A stretch of 62,479 bases of DNA, from assembly GCF_029868855.1 (NCBI RefSeq), contig NZ_JARWOV010000306.1:1-62479 (forward strand), written 5' to 3'. Shown here one piece after another: positions 8,991 to 18,004 of this stretch (the first letter of the stretch is position 1; each line of letters starts with the position of its first letter). The translations under genes were made by a program, and so were the position numbers. Origin of the DNA: Nocardia carnea (GTDB lineage: Bacteria; Actinomycetota; Actinomycetes; Mycobacteriales; Mycobacteriaceae). The notes beneath the pieces are model-generated. The model searched no databases. It was given only the letters and a program-made list of their open reading frames with translations, and had not been told where the DNA came from.

Positions 8991-9607
8991 GCGACGGTGA
9001 ATAGACCGTCGGTGACCATGGTGAGCATGGTGGTGACCAACTCGCGCACTTGCGTTTCGTCACTGCGGAGCCGGTCTGCGCGCCAGCTCAACGCGAGGAT
9101 GCCGTTCATCGCTGCCCATAACGCAGTCGCCGCTGTGTATGGATCGGTATGCGCGTTGATGCTGCCGTCAGCGGCTCCCTCGGCCAAAGCCGCGGCGAGT
9201 TTGCTGTTCTGTTCGGCGACCAAATCTGCAACCCTGATGAGAGCATCCGGTTCGTTCGGAGGATCGATGAGCAGGCGGAACTGATGCGGACGCTCAATGG
9301 CAAACCTGGTGTACGCCTCGGCAACGCGCAGAATCCGGTCGACCGGCCGACCGGGGGCGGCATAGGCAGCGTCCATGTATTGGCGGTTGTCGTCGAACGC
9401 ACGCTCAGCCACCGCGATCAGTAACGCAGACCGGCCACCCACCCGGTTGTAGATCGTCTGGACCGCAACATCGGCGCGGTTGGCCACCGCATCCAAAGTC
9501 AATGCGTCCGAGCCGCACTCGAGCATGATCTCCTCAGCGGCATCGACGATCGCGCGACGAGTTGCGGCGGCCCGCCGCGCGGTACGAGTCGTCTCCTGCA
9601 GAGTCAC
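8984..9607 (-). CDS. TetR family transcriptional regulator
   Basis: A 207-residue TetR regulator. The N-terminal helix-turn-helix spans about residues 14-60 (ATRRAIVDAAEEIML, then LTLDAVANRADVAVQTIYNR), followed by an all-helical ligand domain with RFAIERPHQFRLL. It is divergent from the hydrolase-SDR fusion gene, and two tandem inverted repeats sit between them. It therefore most likely represses that gene and itself. The ligand is unknown. Confidence 0.9.
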   Translation of the reverse strand: MTLQETTRTARRAAATRRAIVDAAEEIMLECGSDALTLDAVANRADVAVQTIYNRVGGRSALLIAVAERAFDDNRQYMDAAYAAPGRPVDRILRVAEAYTRFAIERPHQFRLLIDPPNEPDALIRVADLVAEQNSKLAAALAEGAADGSINAHTDPYTAATALWAAMNGILALSWRADRLRSDETQVRELVTTMLTMVTDGLFTVAR

Positions 9608-9647
9608 GTATCCATCCTACGGCAGCCACTATAAGCCGATCCATTGT

Positions 9648-9679
9648 TGGAACCACTTCCAATATTGGAATTTATTCCA
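9648..9679. promoter_or_regulatory. Two tandem TetR-type operators
   Basis: Two 14-bp inverted repeats of the form TGGAA-N4-TTCCA are present: TGGAACCACTTCCA at 9648-9661 and TGGAATTTATTCCA at 9666-9679. Their centres are 18 bp apart. Between them runs the palindrome TTCCAATATTGGAA (9657-9670). The array lies between the TetR start (9607) and the divergent fusion gene (9761). Confidence 0.65.
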
Positions 9680-9760
9680 TACACTGGCGATGACGGGCAC
9701 AACGTGCCATGCGTATGAGCCGCATCACAGAACGACGTTTTCAGCGCGGAAGGCAAACCC

Positions 9761-11407
9761 ATGGATCGGTTCGACATCACCTTCACCTCCGATTCGGAGA
9801 CCTGTGCGGGCTGGTTCTATCGGGCCGCCGGCGATGGCCCGGCACCGTGCATAGTCATGGCGCACGGGCTCGCCGGGGTGAAGGAAATGCGCTTGGACGC
9901 GTATGCGGACCGATTCGCCGCACATGGTTTCCACGTGCTTGTCTTCGACTACCGACACTTCGGGGCCAGCGACGGTTCGCCGCGGCAAGTGCTGGACATC
10001 GGCGAGCAGCAGCTTGACTGGCGCGCAGCGGTCGACTATGCCCGGTCCCGGTCCGAGGTAGACTCGACCAGGATCGTGTTGTGGGGAACATCGCTGTCCG
10101 GCGGTCACGTGATGGCTTTGGCGAAACCGGTCGGGGCGGCCGCGGTGATCGCGCAGGTACCGCACACCGACGGAATCGCGTCGTTGCGGGCAATGTCGCC
10201 TGTGCAGTCCCTGAGATTGAGCGCTCACGGCCTTTACGACTTGACGCGATCCATCTTGCGCTTGTCCCCCCACTACATTCCGGCCTCCGGTGAACCCGAC
10301 TCGCTCGCGTTGATGACTGCACCTGAGGCAGCCGGGTACCTACGCTTGGTCCCCGACGGCCACGACTTCGATCAACGGGTCGCGGCGCGGTTTGCTCTGC
10401 GAATCGGTCTGTATACACCCGGCAGGGCGCTGCGCGAGGTAGACGTGCCGGTCCTCGTGCAGGTAGCGAGCAGGGACGCAACCACCCCGTCGGCAGCGGC
10501 GGTCAAAGCCGGGAACCTGGCCCGATGCGGGGTTGTCCGGACCTACGACTGCGGGCACTTCGACCCTTACCTCGGGAGTACATTTGACACGTTCTTCTCC
10601 GACCAGGTCGAGTTTCTCCAACGCGCCCTCGGCCCGCGTCAGGGCAAGACCGTGGTCATCACCGGAGCAGGAGCCGGCATCGGTCGCGCCGCTGCTCGCC
10701 GCTTTGCCGCGACAGGATGGACCGTCTGCGCGACGGACATCAATCCATCCGTACTCGACGAGGTGCGCGCCGAACTCGGTGACGAGCACACCTACGCGAT
10801 CCTGGATGTCACGGACAAAGCTCAGGTCGCCCGTGTCTTCGACGAGTTCGCGGCCGCACACGGCGGCTCGTTCAATGCGTTGGTCAACAACGCAGGAGTC
10901 GCCTTCATCGACAACTTCGAGAAGTTGTCGCTCGAGCAGCACGAACTGATCACCCGGGTGAACGTTGGGGGCGTGCTCAATTGCACTTACCTTGCGTTCC
11001 CACACCTGTCCGAGGCCGACGACGCCAAGGTAATCAACTTGTGCTCCCTCTCCGCCGAGTACGGTATACCGAGCGAAGCCACATATTCGGCCAGCAAGTT
11101 CTGGGTGCGTGGTTTCACCGAGGCGATGAACATCGAATGGGAGCGCCACGGTATTCATGTGTGCGACATCATGCCCAACTTCGTCGCAACTCCGATGATG
11201 GATGCCTCTCACGGACAGATCGTCGATTCCATCGGGATCAATCTCACCGCTGACCAGGTGGCCGCCACCATTCTCAGGGCCGCCGACGACCGTCACCGTG
11301 TGCACTGGATCGTTGACACTGCCAAACTGAAAGTCGTTCGCGCGATCACGAATAAATCACCCGCCCCTTTTCGGCGGCGATTGATCAAGAAGTTCGCCGG
11401 CTACTGA
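9761..11407 (+). CDS. Alpha/beta hydrolase-SDR fusion protein
   Basis: A 548-residue two-domain protein. Residues 1 to about 285 are an alpha/beta hydrolase with a HGLAGVKEMRLDAYA oxyanion segment, nucleophile S111 in GTSLSGG and a late CGHFDPY histidine. From about 292 an SDR domain begins, with TGAGAGIG at 301-308, the NNAGVA motif, Ser in NLCSLSAEYG and Y442-xxx-K446 in YSASK. Both active sites look complete. The order suggests an ester or lactone is cleaved and the resulting alcohol or ketone is then oxidised or reduced by one polypeptide. It is divergent from a TetR gene with a double operator. The start has a GGAAGG-like site upstream. Confidence 0.88.
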   Translation: MDRFDITFTSDSETCAGWFYRAAGDGPAPCIVMAHGLAGVKEMRLDAYADRFAAHGFHVLVFDYRHFGASDGSPRQVLDIGEQQLDWRAAVDYARSRSEVDSTRIVLWGTSLSGGHVMALAKPVGAAAVIAQVPHTDGIASLRAMSPVQSLRLSAHGLYDLTRSILRLSPHYIPASGEPDSLALMTAPEAAGYLRLVPDGHDFDQRVAARFALRIGLYTPGRALREVDVPVLVQVASRDATTPSAAAVKAGNLARCGVVRTYDCGHFDPYLGSTFDTFFSDQVEFLQRALGPRQGKTVVITGAGAGIGRAAARRFAATGWTVCATDINPSVLDEVRAELGDEHTYAILDVTDKAQVARVFDEFAAAHGGSFNALVNNAGVAFIDNFEKLSLEQHELITRVNVGGVLNCTYLAFPHLSEADDAKVINLCSLSAEYGIPSEATYSASKFWVRGFTEAMNIEWERHGIHVCDIMPNFVATPMMDASHGQIVDSIGINLTADQVAATILRAADDRHRVHWIVDTAKLKVVRAITNKSPAPFRRRLIKKFAGY

Positions 11408-11489
11408 TCGACTCACGCCTCGAGCCCCATCGGTAACGTGACTCGTCTGGTCCGGCACGGTTGTCCGCAAGATCCTGTCTCCGCTGTCG

Positions 11490-13370
11490 CTATTCAGAGT
11501 CGGCAGCACGTTCGCGGGCGGCGTGTACGGCGGCGGACAAGCTCGTGATGTCGTAGGCGCCGTAGTGTCTGCGGCCATTCACGAAAAAGGTGGGCGTGCC
11601 GGCCACGCTGCTGAGGTCTGCGGACTCGATGTCCTCGGCGACCCGCGCCGCGCCCGCGCCTGCCTGCACATCTCGCTCGAAGCGGGCCGTGTCGAGCCCG
11701 ATAGCGGAAGCGTAGGTGTGCAGGTCTTCGAAACGCAGGGCGCTCTGGTGGCTGATCAGCAGATCGTGCATCTCCCAGTAGCGGTCCTGCAGCGCGGCGG
11801 CCTCGGCGGCCTCGGCGGCGAGCCGGGCGTGGATGTGGACGTCGGTCAGCGGGAGATGGCGCCACACGTAGCGCACGTCCTCGAATTCGGCAAGGAAGGC
11901 ACGGACGACGGGCTCGGCCAGCCCGCAGTAGGGGCACTCGTAATCGCCGTATTCCACTATGGTCACCGGGGCGTGCCGGGGACCTCGTACGTGGTCGCGG
12001 TCGGGATCGACGGGCACGGCGAGGTCGATGATCGTTTCCGCTTTGCCGAGCACCGCCCGGCGCTGTGGCGCGGGCGGGAGTATGCCGATCACTGCGGTGA
12101 CGAACCAGGAGGTGAGGAAGGAGAGGGGCAGGGTGCTGAGGATGCCGATCTTGGCGGCGTCGAGGTCGGTGCCGTCGAAGGCGAGCGTAGCGATGAGGAG
12201 AGAGACGGTGAAGCCGACCCCGGACATTGTGCCGCCCGCCGTAGTGGCTCCCCAGCCGACCGGGAGCCGGATCCGGCCACGGGAGACGATGGTGGTCAGC
12301 GCGGATGCGCCCACGATGCCGAGCGGTTTGCCGAAGGCGTAGGCGATGAGGATGCCCAGGGTGACGGGCGAGGTGAAGGAGCGGGCGATCTGGTCGCCGG
12401 TGATTTCTATGCCGGCGTTGGCCAGGGCGAACAGCGGGACCACCAGGTAGCTGGTCCAGGGATGGTACAGGCGCTGCAGGCGGTCGTTGGGGGACATCGC
12501 CGAGGCGATTCCCGCGCGTACGTGCCGTTCCAGTTCAGGGGTGGGCTGCTCGCGGAACAGCCGGAACAGGCCGCTGGCGTGCTCCAGATCGGCACGCGAC
12601 GCCGGGTAGGCATAGGTGAGCAGCCCCATGGCGAGACCGATCACGATGGGGTCCACCCCGGATTCGAGCAGTGCGCCCCAGGCGACGAGGCCCAGCAGCG
12701 CGTACACCGCGCCGTGACGCACGCCGAGCTTCCGGACGAGCAGGATAACGATGAAGGTGCCAGCGGCGACGAGCAGCGCCGGCACGGTGATGTGATCGCT
12801 GTAGGCGAGGGCGATGACGCCGAGGGCGAGGAAGTCGTCGACCACGGTCATCGTGAGGATGAAAACCCGCAGGCCGGGAGGCATACGCCCGCCGACCACG
12901 GCCAGTACGCCCAGCGCGAAGGCCGTGTCGGTGGACATCGCCACTCCCCAGCCCTGCGCCGTCCCCTGTCCGGCGTTGATCGCCAGGTACAGGGCGATGG
13001 GCACGATCATGCCGCTGAGCCCTGCGGCAAGCGGGAGGGTCAGCCGCTTGCGCTCACGCAGCTCTCCCATGTCGAACTCGCGGCGCGCTTCCAGTCCGAC
13101 TACGAAGAAGAACAGCGTCATCAGACCGCTGTTGACCCACTCGCGCAAGCCGAGTGAGATCTCGTACGACCCGAAGCCGACGGCCAGGTGGGTGTGCCAG
13201 AACGACTCGTACGCCCACGGTGCGGCGTTCGCCCAGACGAGCGCGGCGAGCGCCGCCGTCACAAGGACGGCGGCGCCTCCGGTCTCGGTGCGCAGGAAGT
13301 CACGCAGCGGGGAGTGGAAGGCTCTGCCGCACGCGGTCTGCCCGGTGTACTCGGTGGCTCCGAAGGACAT
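11490..13370 (-). CDS. nhaA: Na+/H+ antiporter NhaA fused to a thioredoxin-like domain
   Basis: A 626-residue fusion. Residues 1 to about 430 are an NhaA sodium/proton antiporter with many membrane helices. The ion-site region MTVVDDFLALGVIALAYSD (adjacent Asp pair) and the STDTAFALGVLA helix are visible. The C-terminal ~190 residues are a DsbA/thioredoxin-fold domain with the active-site CPYC (EYGDYECPYCGLAEP) and a cis-Pro loop GTPTFFVNG. This architecture is known in actinomycetes. The ATG at 13370 starts the recognisable protein; the frame is open further upstream but that part is not NhaA-like. It lies next to DUF2630 and thioredoxin genes. Confidence 0.9.
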   Translation of the reverse strand: MSFGATEYTGQTACGRAFHSPLRDFLRTETGGAAVLVTAALAALVWANAAPWAYESFWHTHLAVGFGSYEISLGLREWVNSGLMTLFFFVVGLEARREFDMGELRERKRLTLPLAAGLSGMIVPIALYLAINAGQGTAQGWGVAMSTDTAFALGVLAVVGGRMPPGLRVFILTMTVVDDFLALGVIALAYSDHITVPALLVAAGTFIVILLVRKLGVRHGAVYALLGLVAWGALLESGVDPIVIGLAMGLLTYAYPASRADLEHASGLFRLFREQPTPELERHVRAGIASAMSPNDRLQRLYHPWTSYLVVPLFALANAGIEITGDQIARSFTSPVTLGILIAYAFGKPLGIVGASALTTIVSRGRIRLPVGWGATTAGGTMSGVGFTVSLLIATLAFDGTDLDAAKIGILSTLPLSFLTSWFVTAVIGILPPAPQRRAVLGKAETIIDLAVPVDPDRDHVRGPRHAPVTIVEYGDYECPYCGLAEPVVRAFLAEFEDVRYVWRHLPLTDVHIHARLAAEAAEAAALQDRYWEMHDLLISHQSALRFEDLHTYASAIGLDTARFERDVQAGAGAARVAEDIESADLSSVAGTPTFFVNGRRHYGAYDITSLSAAVHAARERAADSE

Positions 13371-13473
13371 GGTCGGTCTCTCGTTCGACGGTTGGTATAT
13401 ATCGCCGACCGTCAGGTGAACTCGGGTGTCCCGGCGGCAGCAGGTGCTTCCGCCCCGGCTGCCCTGCGATGTG

Positions 13474-13710
13474 TTATTGCTGGTAGCTCTCGACGGTGCG
13501 GGCCTCGCGGGCGTGGGCCTCGTCGGGGTCCTGGCCGAACTCCCGGCGGGCGGCACGCTGACGCAGCAGGTCCCAACACTGGTCGAGGGTCTGTTCCACG
13601 GTCGTGAGCCGTGATCGCCTGTCGGCGGTGGTGTCCGCCTGCTCGTCACGCAGTTCGTGTTCCTCATGTACGAGCTCGTCGATGCGGCGGCGGATGTCCT
13701 TGTCCTGCAC
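13474..13710 (-). CDS. DUF2630 family protein
   Basis: A 78-residue, very charged helical protein of the DUF2630 family. It has KDIRRRIDELVHEEHELRD, the LDQCWDLLRQRAARREFG core and PDEAHAREARTVESYQQ at the end. The GTG start at 13710 is chosen because GGAGAAAGG lies upstream and family members start just there. The function is unknown; the family is widespread in actinomycetes. It is cotranscribed by orientation with the downstream NhaA fusion. Confidence 0.85.
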   Translation of the reverse strand: MQDKDIRRRIDELVHEEHELRDEQADTTADRRSRLTTVEQTLDQCWDLLRQRAARREFGQDPDEAHAREARTVESYQQ

Positions 13711-13769
13711 AGGTGCGCCTTTCTCCAGCCGGCTTGAACACATGTAGCGGGCCGATCGGTACTGCCGGA

Positions 13770-13796
13770 GGCGGGCCCCGGTGTCCGGGGCCCGCC
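13770..13796. terminator. Strong GC hairpin terminator
   Basis: GGCGGGCCCCGG (13770-13781), a 3-base loop and CCGGGGCCCGCC (13785-13796) form a perfect 12-bp stem. It stands 28 bp after the minus-strand thioredoxin stop, with no long U tract, as is usual in actinomycetes. Confidence 0.7.
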
Positions 13797-13824
13797 ATCC
13801 CTGACGTGGCTGTCCTGTTCGGGG

Positions 13825-14199
13825 CTACTGCTTCTGCTTCTTCTGCTCTTCGGCGATCTGCCTGCGCACCTCGTCCATGTCGACCTTCCGCGACTGCGCG
13901 ATCAGATCTTCCAGGTCGGTCTTGGACAGCGCGCCGGGTTGGGCAAAAATGGAGACCTTGTCCCGGATGATCGCAAGCGTCGGGATCGACCGGACCGAAA
14001 ATGCCTGCGCGAGCTCCGGCTGGGCCTCGGTGTCGACCTTACCGAAGACCAGGTCGGGGTGACGCTCCGACACGGCTTCGAAGACGGGGCCGAACACGCG
14101 GCACGGCGGGCACCATTCCGCCCAGAAGTCGACGAGGACGAAGTCGTTCTTCGACACGATGTCGTCGAAGTTTTCCTTGGTGAGGTCCAGAGTGCTCAC
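13825..14199 (-). CDS. trx: Thioredoxin
   Basis: Thioredoxin of 124 residues with the active-site WCPPC, the FWAEWCPPCR context and cis-Pro loop SIPTLAI. It is a cytoplasmic protein disulfide reductant. The GTG start (14199) is chosen over an upstream in-frame ATG because AGGAAAC precedes it and alignment to the family begins at VSTLDLTKENFDD. The CPPC variant of the usual CGPC raises the redox potential in studied cases. A charged, Gln/Lys-rich tail (EEQKKQKQ) follows the fold. It ends at a strong hairpin. Confidence 0.9.
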   Translation of the reverse strand: MSTLDLTKENFDDIVSKNDFVLVDFWAEWCPPCRVFGPVFEAVSERHPDLVFGKVDTEAQPELAQAFSVRSIPTLAIIRDKVSIFAQPGALSKTDLEDLIAQSRKVDMDEVRRQIAEEQKKQKQ

Positions 14200-14227
14200 G
14201 GTTGTTTCCTTTCGGGTCGATGGGTTG

Positions 14228-14439
14228 TCAGAGCTGGGAGCTGCCGCTGTCGACAAGCAGGTCGGCTGCGGTCATGTAGCTGTTGCCGTCGGAGGCGAGA
14301 ACCAGGGCAGCGCTTTCTGCACGCTGAAGATGGTTCCGCGGGAATTGATGGAGAAGACCTTGTCGAAGCGCTCGCGCGTGGCCTGGGCCAGGGTGGCCGC
14401 CCCCACGATGACTGCGGTCTTGCCGTCCAGCTCGGCCAT
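14228..14439 (-). pseudogene. Internally deleted SDR oxidoreductase pseudogene
   Basis: Only three short pieces of a short-chain dehydrogenase remain. They are the N-terminus (MAELDGKTAVIVGAAT), a central helix (FDKVFSINSRGTIFSVQKALP) and, in another frame, the C-terminal signature (LVLASDGNSYMTAADLLVD). The GxxxGxG loop, catalytic Ser, and the Tyr/Lys pair are gone. The length is about 70 codons against about 245 for the family. The start codon and upstream TetR palindrome are intact, so regulation may survive although the enzyme cannot. Confidence 0.75.
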
Positions 14440-14460
14440 GGGATGGTCTCCACGTTCTTG

Positions 14461-14476
14461 TTTAGTGATCACTAAA
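14461..14476. promoter_or_regulatory. Perfect 16-bp palindrome, TetR operator
   Basis: TTTAGTGATCACTAAA is a perfect 16-bp palindrome 22 bp upstream of the SDR pseudogene start and about 90 bp before the divergent TetR gene. The arrangement is that of TetR regulators which repress a divergent SDR gene. Confidence 0.7.
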
Positions 14477-14563
14477 AAATAGGCATGCTCTACACTGTAG
14501 CGAACCCTAAAGAAAAAGCAAGCCGGATCCACGCGAGGCTGGTCCGGGAGGGAGGTCCGGAAG

Positions 14564-15154
14564 ATGCCGAGAGGACGCAAACGCACGTTCGACGAGGACA
14601 CAGCGCTGCAGACGGCCATGGAGCTGTTCTGGCGCCAGGGCTACGAGGGCACCTCGATCGCCGATATCACGCAGGCCCTCGGCATCCAGCCGCCCAGCCT
14701 GTACGCGGCTTTCGGCAGCAAGCTGGATCTGTTCGAGAAGGCGCTGGGCCGGTACATGGCCCAGCCGACCGCCGACCTGCGCGATGCGATGGAACAGCCG
14801 ACCGCTCGCGAGGCCGCGCTGCACCTCCTGACGAGCAGGGCGGAGGCTTTCACCGCCCCTGGCCTGCCACGGGGCTGCATGACCGTGCGGGCGGGGCTCG
14901 CATGCGGCGAGGCGCACAGTGACGTTGTCGACCTCCTCGCGGGTGTGCGGGACGAGACCCGGAAGGCGGTGCTGCAGCGGTTCGAGAAGGCGGTCGCCGA
15001 AGGTGACCTGCCCGCCGGGACCGACTGTGGCGCCCTTGCCCGCTGCCTCATGGCCACCATCTACGGACTCAGCGTCGAGGCCGCGGCCGGCGCCCGGCGG
15101 GAGGAGCTGCTGGCCGCCGCCACCCTTACCGCACAGTTGGTACCCGCCGGCTGA
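14564..15154 (+). CDS. TetR family regulator divergent from an SDR remnant
   Basis: A 196-residue TetR regulator starting MPRGRKRTFDEDTALQTAM, with the recognition helix region SIADITQALGIQPPSLYAAFGSK and a long C-terminal ligand domain with the PGLPRGCMT segment. This subgroup is commonly paired with a divergent SDR. The partner SDR here is degenerate, so the regulator may be an orphan. GGGAGG precedes the ATG. The palindrome between the two genes is its probable site. Confidence 0.9.
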   Translation: MPRGRKRTFDEDTALQTAMELFWRQGYEGTSIADITQALGIQPPSLYAAFGSKLDLFEKALGRYMAQPTADLRDAMEQPTAREAALHLLTSRAEAFTAPGLPRGCMTVRAGLACGEAHSDVVDLLAGVRDETRKAVLQRFEKAVAEGDLPAGTDCGALARCLMATIYGLSVEAAAGARREELLAAATLTAQLVPAG

Positions 15155-15176
15155 CATTCCCAGCCTCGAACCCGGG

Positions 15177-16184
15177 TCAGAGGTACTGCTGCGGCAACGG
15201 CATTCCGCGTTCCTGCAGGACTTCGCGCAGGCGGTCGGGTAGTCGGTGATGATGCCGTCGACGCCGCGATCCAGCAAGGGCATGCATGGTGGCGGCGTCG
15301 TTGTGGGGCCATCGGATCACGAGCATGCCGTGGGCGTGGGCTTGTTCGATCGTGTGCGTGTCGACGAGCGGAAGTTCGGCTGATCCGGTCAAAGGCAGCG
15401 CCGCGAGCGGCTCGATGGCGCGTGCACCGAGCGATTTCGCAGTGAGCACGACGCTATCGCCGTACTGCAGCGGGTTCAGCCCCGCCAGCCATGGGGAGCC
15501 CGGATAAAACTTGGTGGGTTCAGTGAGCGCGTAGAGCGGCAACGCGGGATCAACGGTGTGCACCAATTACAGTGCGCCCCAGTCGAAACTCTGGATCTTG
15601 ACTCGATCGTGAACGCCGGCCTGAGCGACGACCGACACCACGCGGTCGACGAAATCTCGTGCTGGTCGCGTGTCGCCGCCTGCGGGGTCGGTCTTCAGCT
15701 CGATGCTGAACGCCACCGTCTTCGCGCCGCGCTCGCGAACCAGCTCGAATACCTCGGTGAGGGTTGCCATCGGAGCACCGGGTGCCGAACGTTGCCCGGG
15801 ATAGTCGGCTTGGGTGATCGAACCGCAGTCGAGTGTGCGGACCTGCTCGAACGTCAGCTCCTTGACGAGTTTTCCGGCATACGGGAACTGTTGATCCTCC
15901 GGATGGGCAAGGCCTTTGTCGACACATTTGCCGGGATCGATCCGGCTGTCATGGGTGACTACCTCGCGCCCGTCCCGGGTGATCGCGACATCGAGTTCGA
16001 GTGTGCCGACTCCGACCTCGAGTGCCTTCGCGAATGTCGGCAACATGTTCTCCACAGTCAGTGCACGACCTCCGCGGTGAGCCTGCAGATCGAAGTCGAG
16101 GGGCGGGCTCGCCTGGGCTGCCGATGGCGCGAGCACACCGGCGACACAGACCGCTGTGGTCGCGAGCAACAGAGATGGTCTCAC
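15177..16184 (-). pseudogene. Glycerophosphodiester phosphodiesterase, broken
   Basis: The first 205 codons encode a secreted GDPD-like protein. It has a signal peptide (RPSLLLATTAVCVAGVLAPS), the catalytic QAHRGGR, the ENMLPTF segment and ELDVAITRDGREVVTHD. A TAA at 15567-15569 stops it after QSFDWGAL, but homology continues in frame (HTVDPALPLYALTEPTKF). Further on, about 15279, an extra C shifts the frame through LLDRGVDGIITDYP, and about 15237 a lost base restores it to the end (DRLREVLQERGMPLP). This gives one nonsense change and two compensating frameshifts. The GTG start at 16184 has GGAGAGGAAC upstream. Confidence 0.8.
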
Positions 16185-16456
16185 CGAAATGTTCCTCTCC
16201 GGTTGAAGAACGACGGGCACGAACTCGACCATGGCGCACCGCACTACAGGTAGGCGTGTGTGAGAACAGCGATGGATGGAGGACGTAGATAGCAGAGCGG
16301 AACCCTCTCGGCAATGGAACGAGTCCGAGCGAGCAGCTCGACAGCTCGGGCCTTGCTGATGGTCGTGACGACGCAGCCGGAGCCGTTGCACGGCAGGGCC
16401 GGTCCGCCCCCAGGCATACTGCGGAGAGCTCGATTCGGTGACCGACAGGTCGTCGT

Positions 16457-18004
16457 TCAGCATACCGGTGGTCGCCGGCCGGTCCAGGGTCGGACGGACT
16501 CGATCTGGGCGGCCAGCGACATCAGCAGGAGATCGCTGTTGGGTGGTCCGATCAGTTGTGCCGACAGCGGCAGCCCATCGAAGGAGAAGCCGATCGGTAT
16601 GGCGGCGGCCGAGTTGCCGCACACGTTCCAGATGTTGGTCCAGCTCGCCACCGGCAGCGATTTGAGCGCTGCGCCATGGAAGTCCAGCGCGTCGAGCTGC
16701 CCGGCCGGCCACGCCGGGCCCGGAGTGGTTGGGGTGATGAGCACATCGGCGCGGTCGAAAAACGGCATCACCCGGTTCTGCACGTCGGCGACTGCCTGGG
16801 CTGCCTGCTGCCGTGCGGCGGGGTTGTCGAATATCGTTGCGTAGGCGGCAAGTTCCTTGGTGCGCAGTTCGAGCAAATCGGGCCGGTCCGCGCGGCGGGA
16901 CTCCTCGGCCGCGGAGACCAACCAGGTGGGATTGAACGCGGCTGTGATGTCTGGATAATCGGGCTGATCGGTGAACACATGATGTCCCAGTGACACCAGG
17001 TGATCGGCCAGCGCGGTGATCGCGGCACTGGTCTGAGGATCGGTGATGGCCGCGGGAGCGACCGGGGTGGTGGAGATGGCGATGCGTAGCCGTCCAGGCG
17101 CCGATCCGGCAGCGGCGGTGAACGTCGTGGCCAACGCTGCTGCGGCGAATTGATCCACGCCCGGCGTTGCACCGGACACGACGTCATAGAACAGCGCCGC
17201 GTCCTGCACCGACCGTGACAGGCAGCCCAGCGAACCCAGGTTGTTCCACAGATTCCGGTTCGGGGCGGTACTGACACGACCCAGTTGCGGTTTCAACCCG
17301 AACAAGCCGCACCACGACGCGGGCAGCCGGATCGAACCGCCGCCGTCACCACCCACTCCGAACGGCGCAAGCCCGGCGGCCACCGCCGCGGCCGTCCCGC
17401 CGGAGGAGCCGGCGGTGGACTTCGTGGTGTCCCACGGGTTTCGGGTGATGCCGTGCCGGTCGGACTCGGTGAACGCCCAGATCCCGAACTCCGGCATACA
17501 GGTCTTGCCGAGAACCACTGATCCTGCCGCCCGCAACCGCGCCACCACCGCACTGTCTGCGGTCGCGGGTTTGCTGAACGCGCCACCACCGTAGGTGGTA
17601 ACCATGCCTTGCACGTCGTTCTCGTCTTTGACCACGATAGGAACACCGTGCAGCGGGCCGAGTTCGCCGCCGCGGCTCTGCCGGGCGTCCAGCTCCGCTG
17701 CCTGGGCCAGCGCCTGTTCATGCATGACCGCGGTGAACGCGTTCAGCACCGGATTGATGCGATCGATACGTTCGAGGAAACTGCTCGTCAGTTCCGTAGC
17801 CGATACCTGCCGGGACGCTACCAGCCGGGCCAGATGACCGGCGGAGGCGAAACCCGGTTCCGCCGCATCGATGGGCTGCGCCCACACCGGCGCCGCCAGC
17901 CCTGCGACACCAGCTGTCGCAGCACCTACCACCGCAGCCGTCAATTTCATCGCCTCTCGGCGGCCGAGCCCACTGTGCTCAACGGTCGGCTTCCGTAACT
18001 CCAT
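16457..18004 (-). CDS. Amidase-signature hydrolase with TAT signal
   Basis: A 515-residue amidase signature family enzyme. Catalytic residues are K126 (VVKDENDV), cis-S201 (STAGSSGGT) and nucleophile S223 in GGDGGGSIRLPASWCG, all present. The N-terminus has a twin-arginine signal (GRREAMKL, R15-R16), a hydrophobic stretch and an Ala-rich cleavage region ending near VWAQ, so it is probably exported folded. The ATG at 18004 follows GGAG sites; an in-frame TTG four codons earlier is less likely. Substrate could be an amide, peptide amide or ester. It appears monocistronic. Confidence 0.9.
   Translation of the reverse strand: MELRKPTVEHSGLGRREAMKLTAAVVGAATAGVAGLAAPVWAQPIDAAEPGFASAGHLARLVASRQVSATELTSSFLERIDRINPVLNAFTAVMHEQALAQAAELDARQSRGGELGPLHGVPIVVKDENDVQGMVTTYGGGAFSKPATADSAVVARLRAAGSVVLGKTCMPEFGIWAFTESDRHGITRNPWDTTKSTAGSSGGTAAAVAAGLAPFGVGGDGGGSIRLPASWCGLFGLKPQLGRVSTAPNRNLWNNLGSLGCLSRSVQDAALFYDVVSGATPGVDQFAAAALATTFTAAAGSAPGRLRIAISTTPVAPAAITDPQTSAAITALADHLVSLGHHVFTDQPDYPDITAAFNPTWLVSAAEESRRADRPDLLELRTKELAAYATIFDNPAARQQAAQAVADVQNRVMPFFDRADVLITPTTPGPAWPAGQLDALDFHGAALKSLPVASWTNIWNVCGNSAAAIPIGFSFDGLPLSAQLIGPPNSDLLLMSLAAQIESVRPWTGRRPPVC

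Noticed and set aside
13371..13667. N-terminal extension of the NhaA fusion by 99 codons
   Set aside because: The extension is the antisense-frame shadow of the DUF2630 gene region and has no NhaA similarity.
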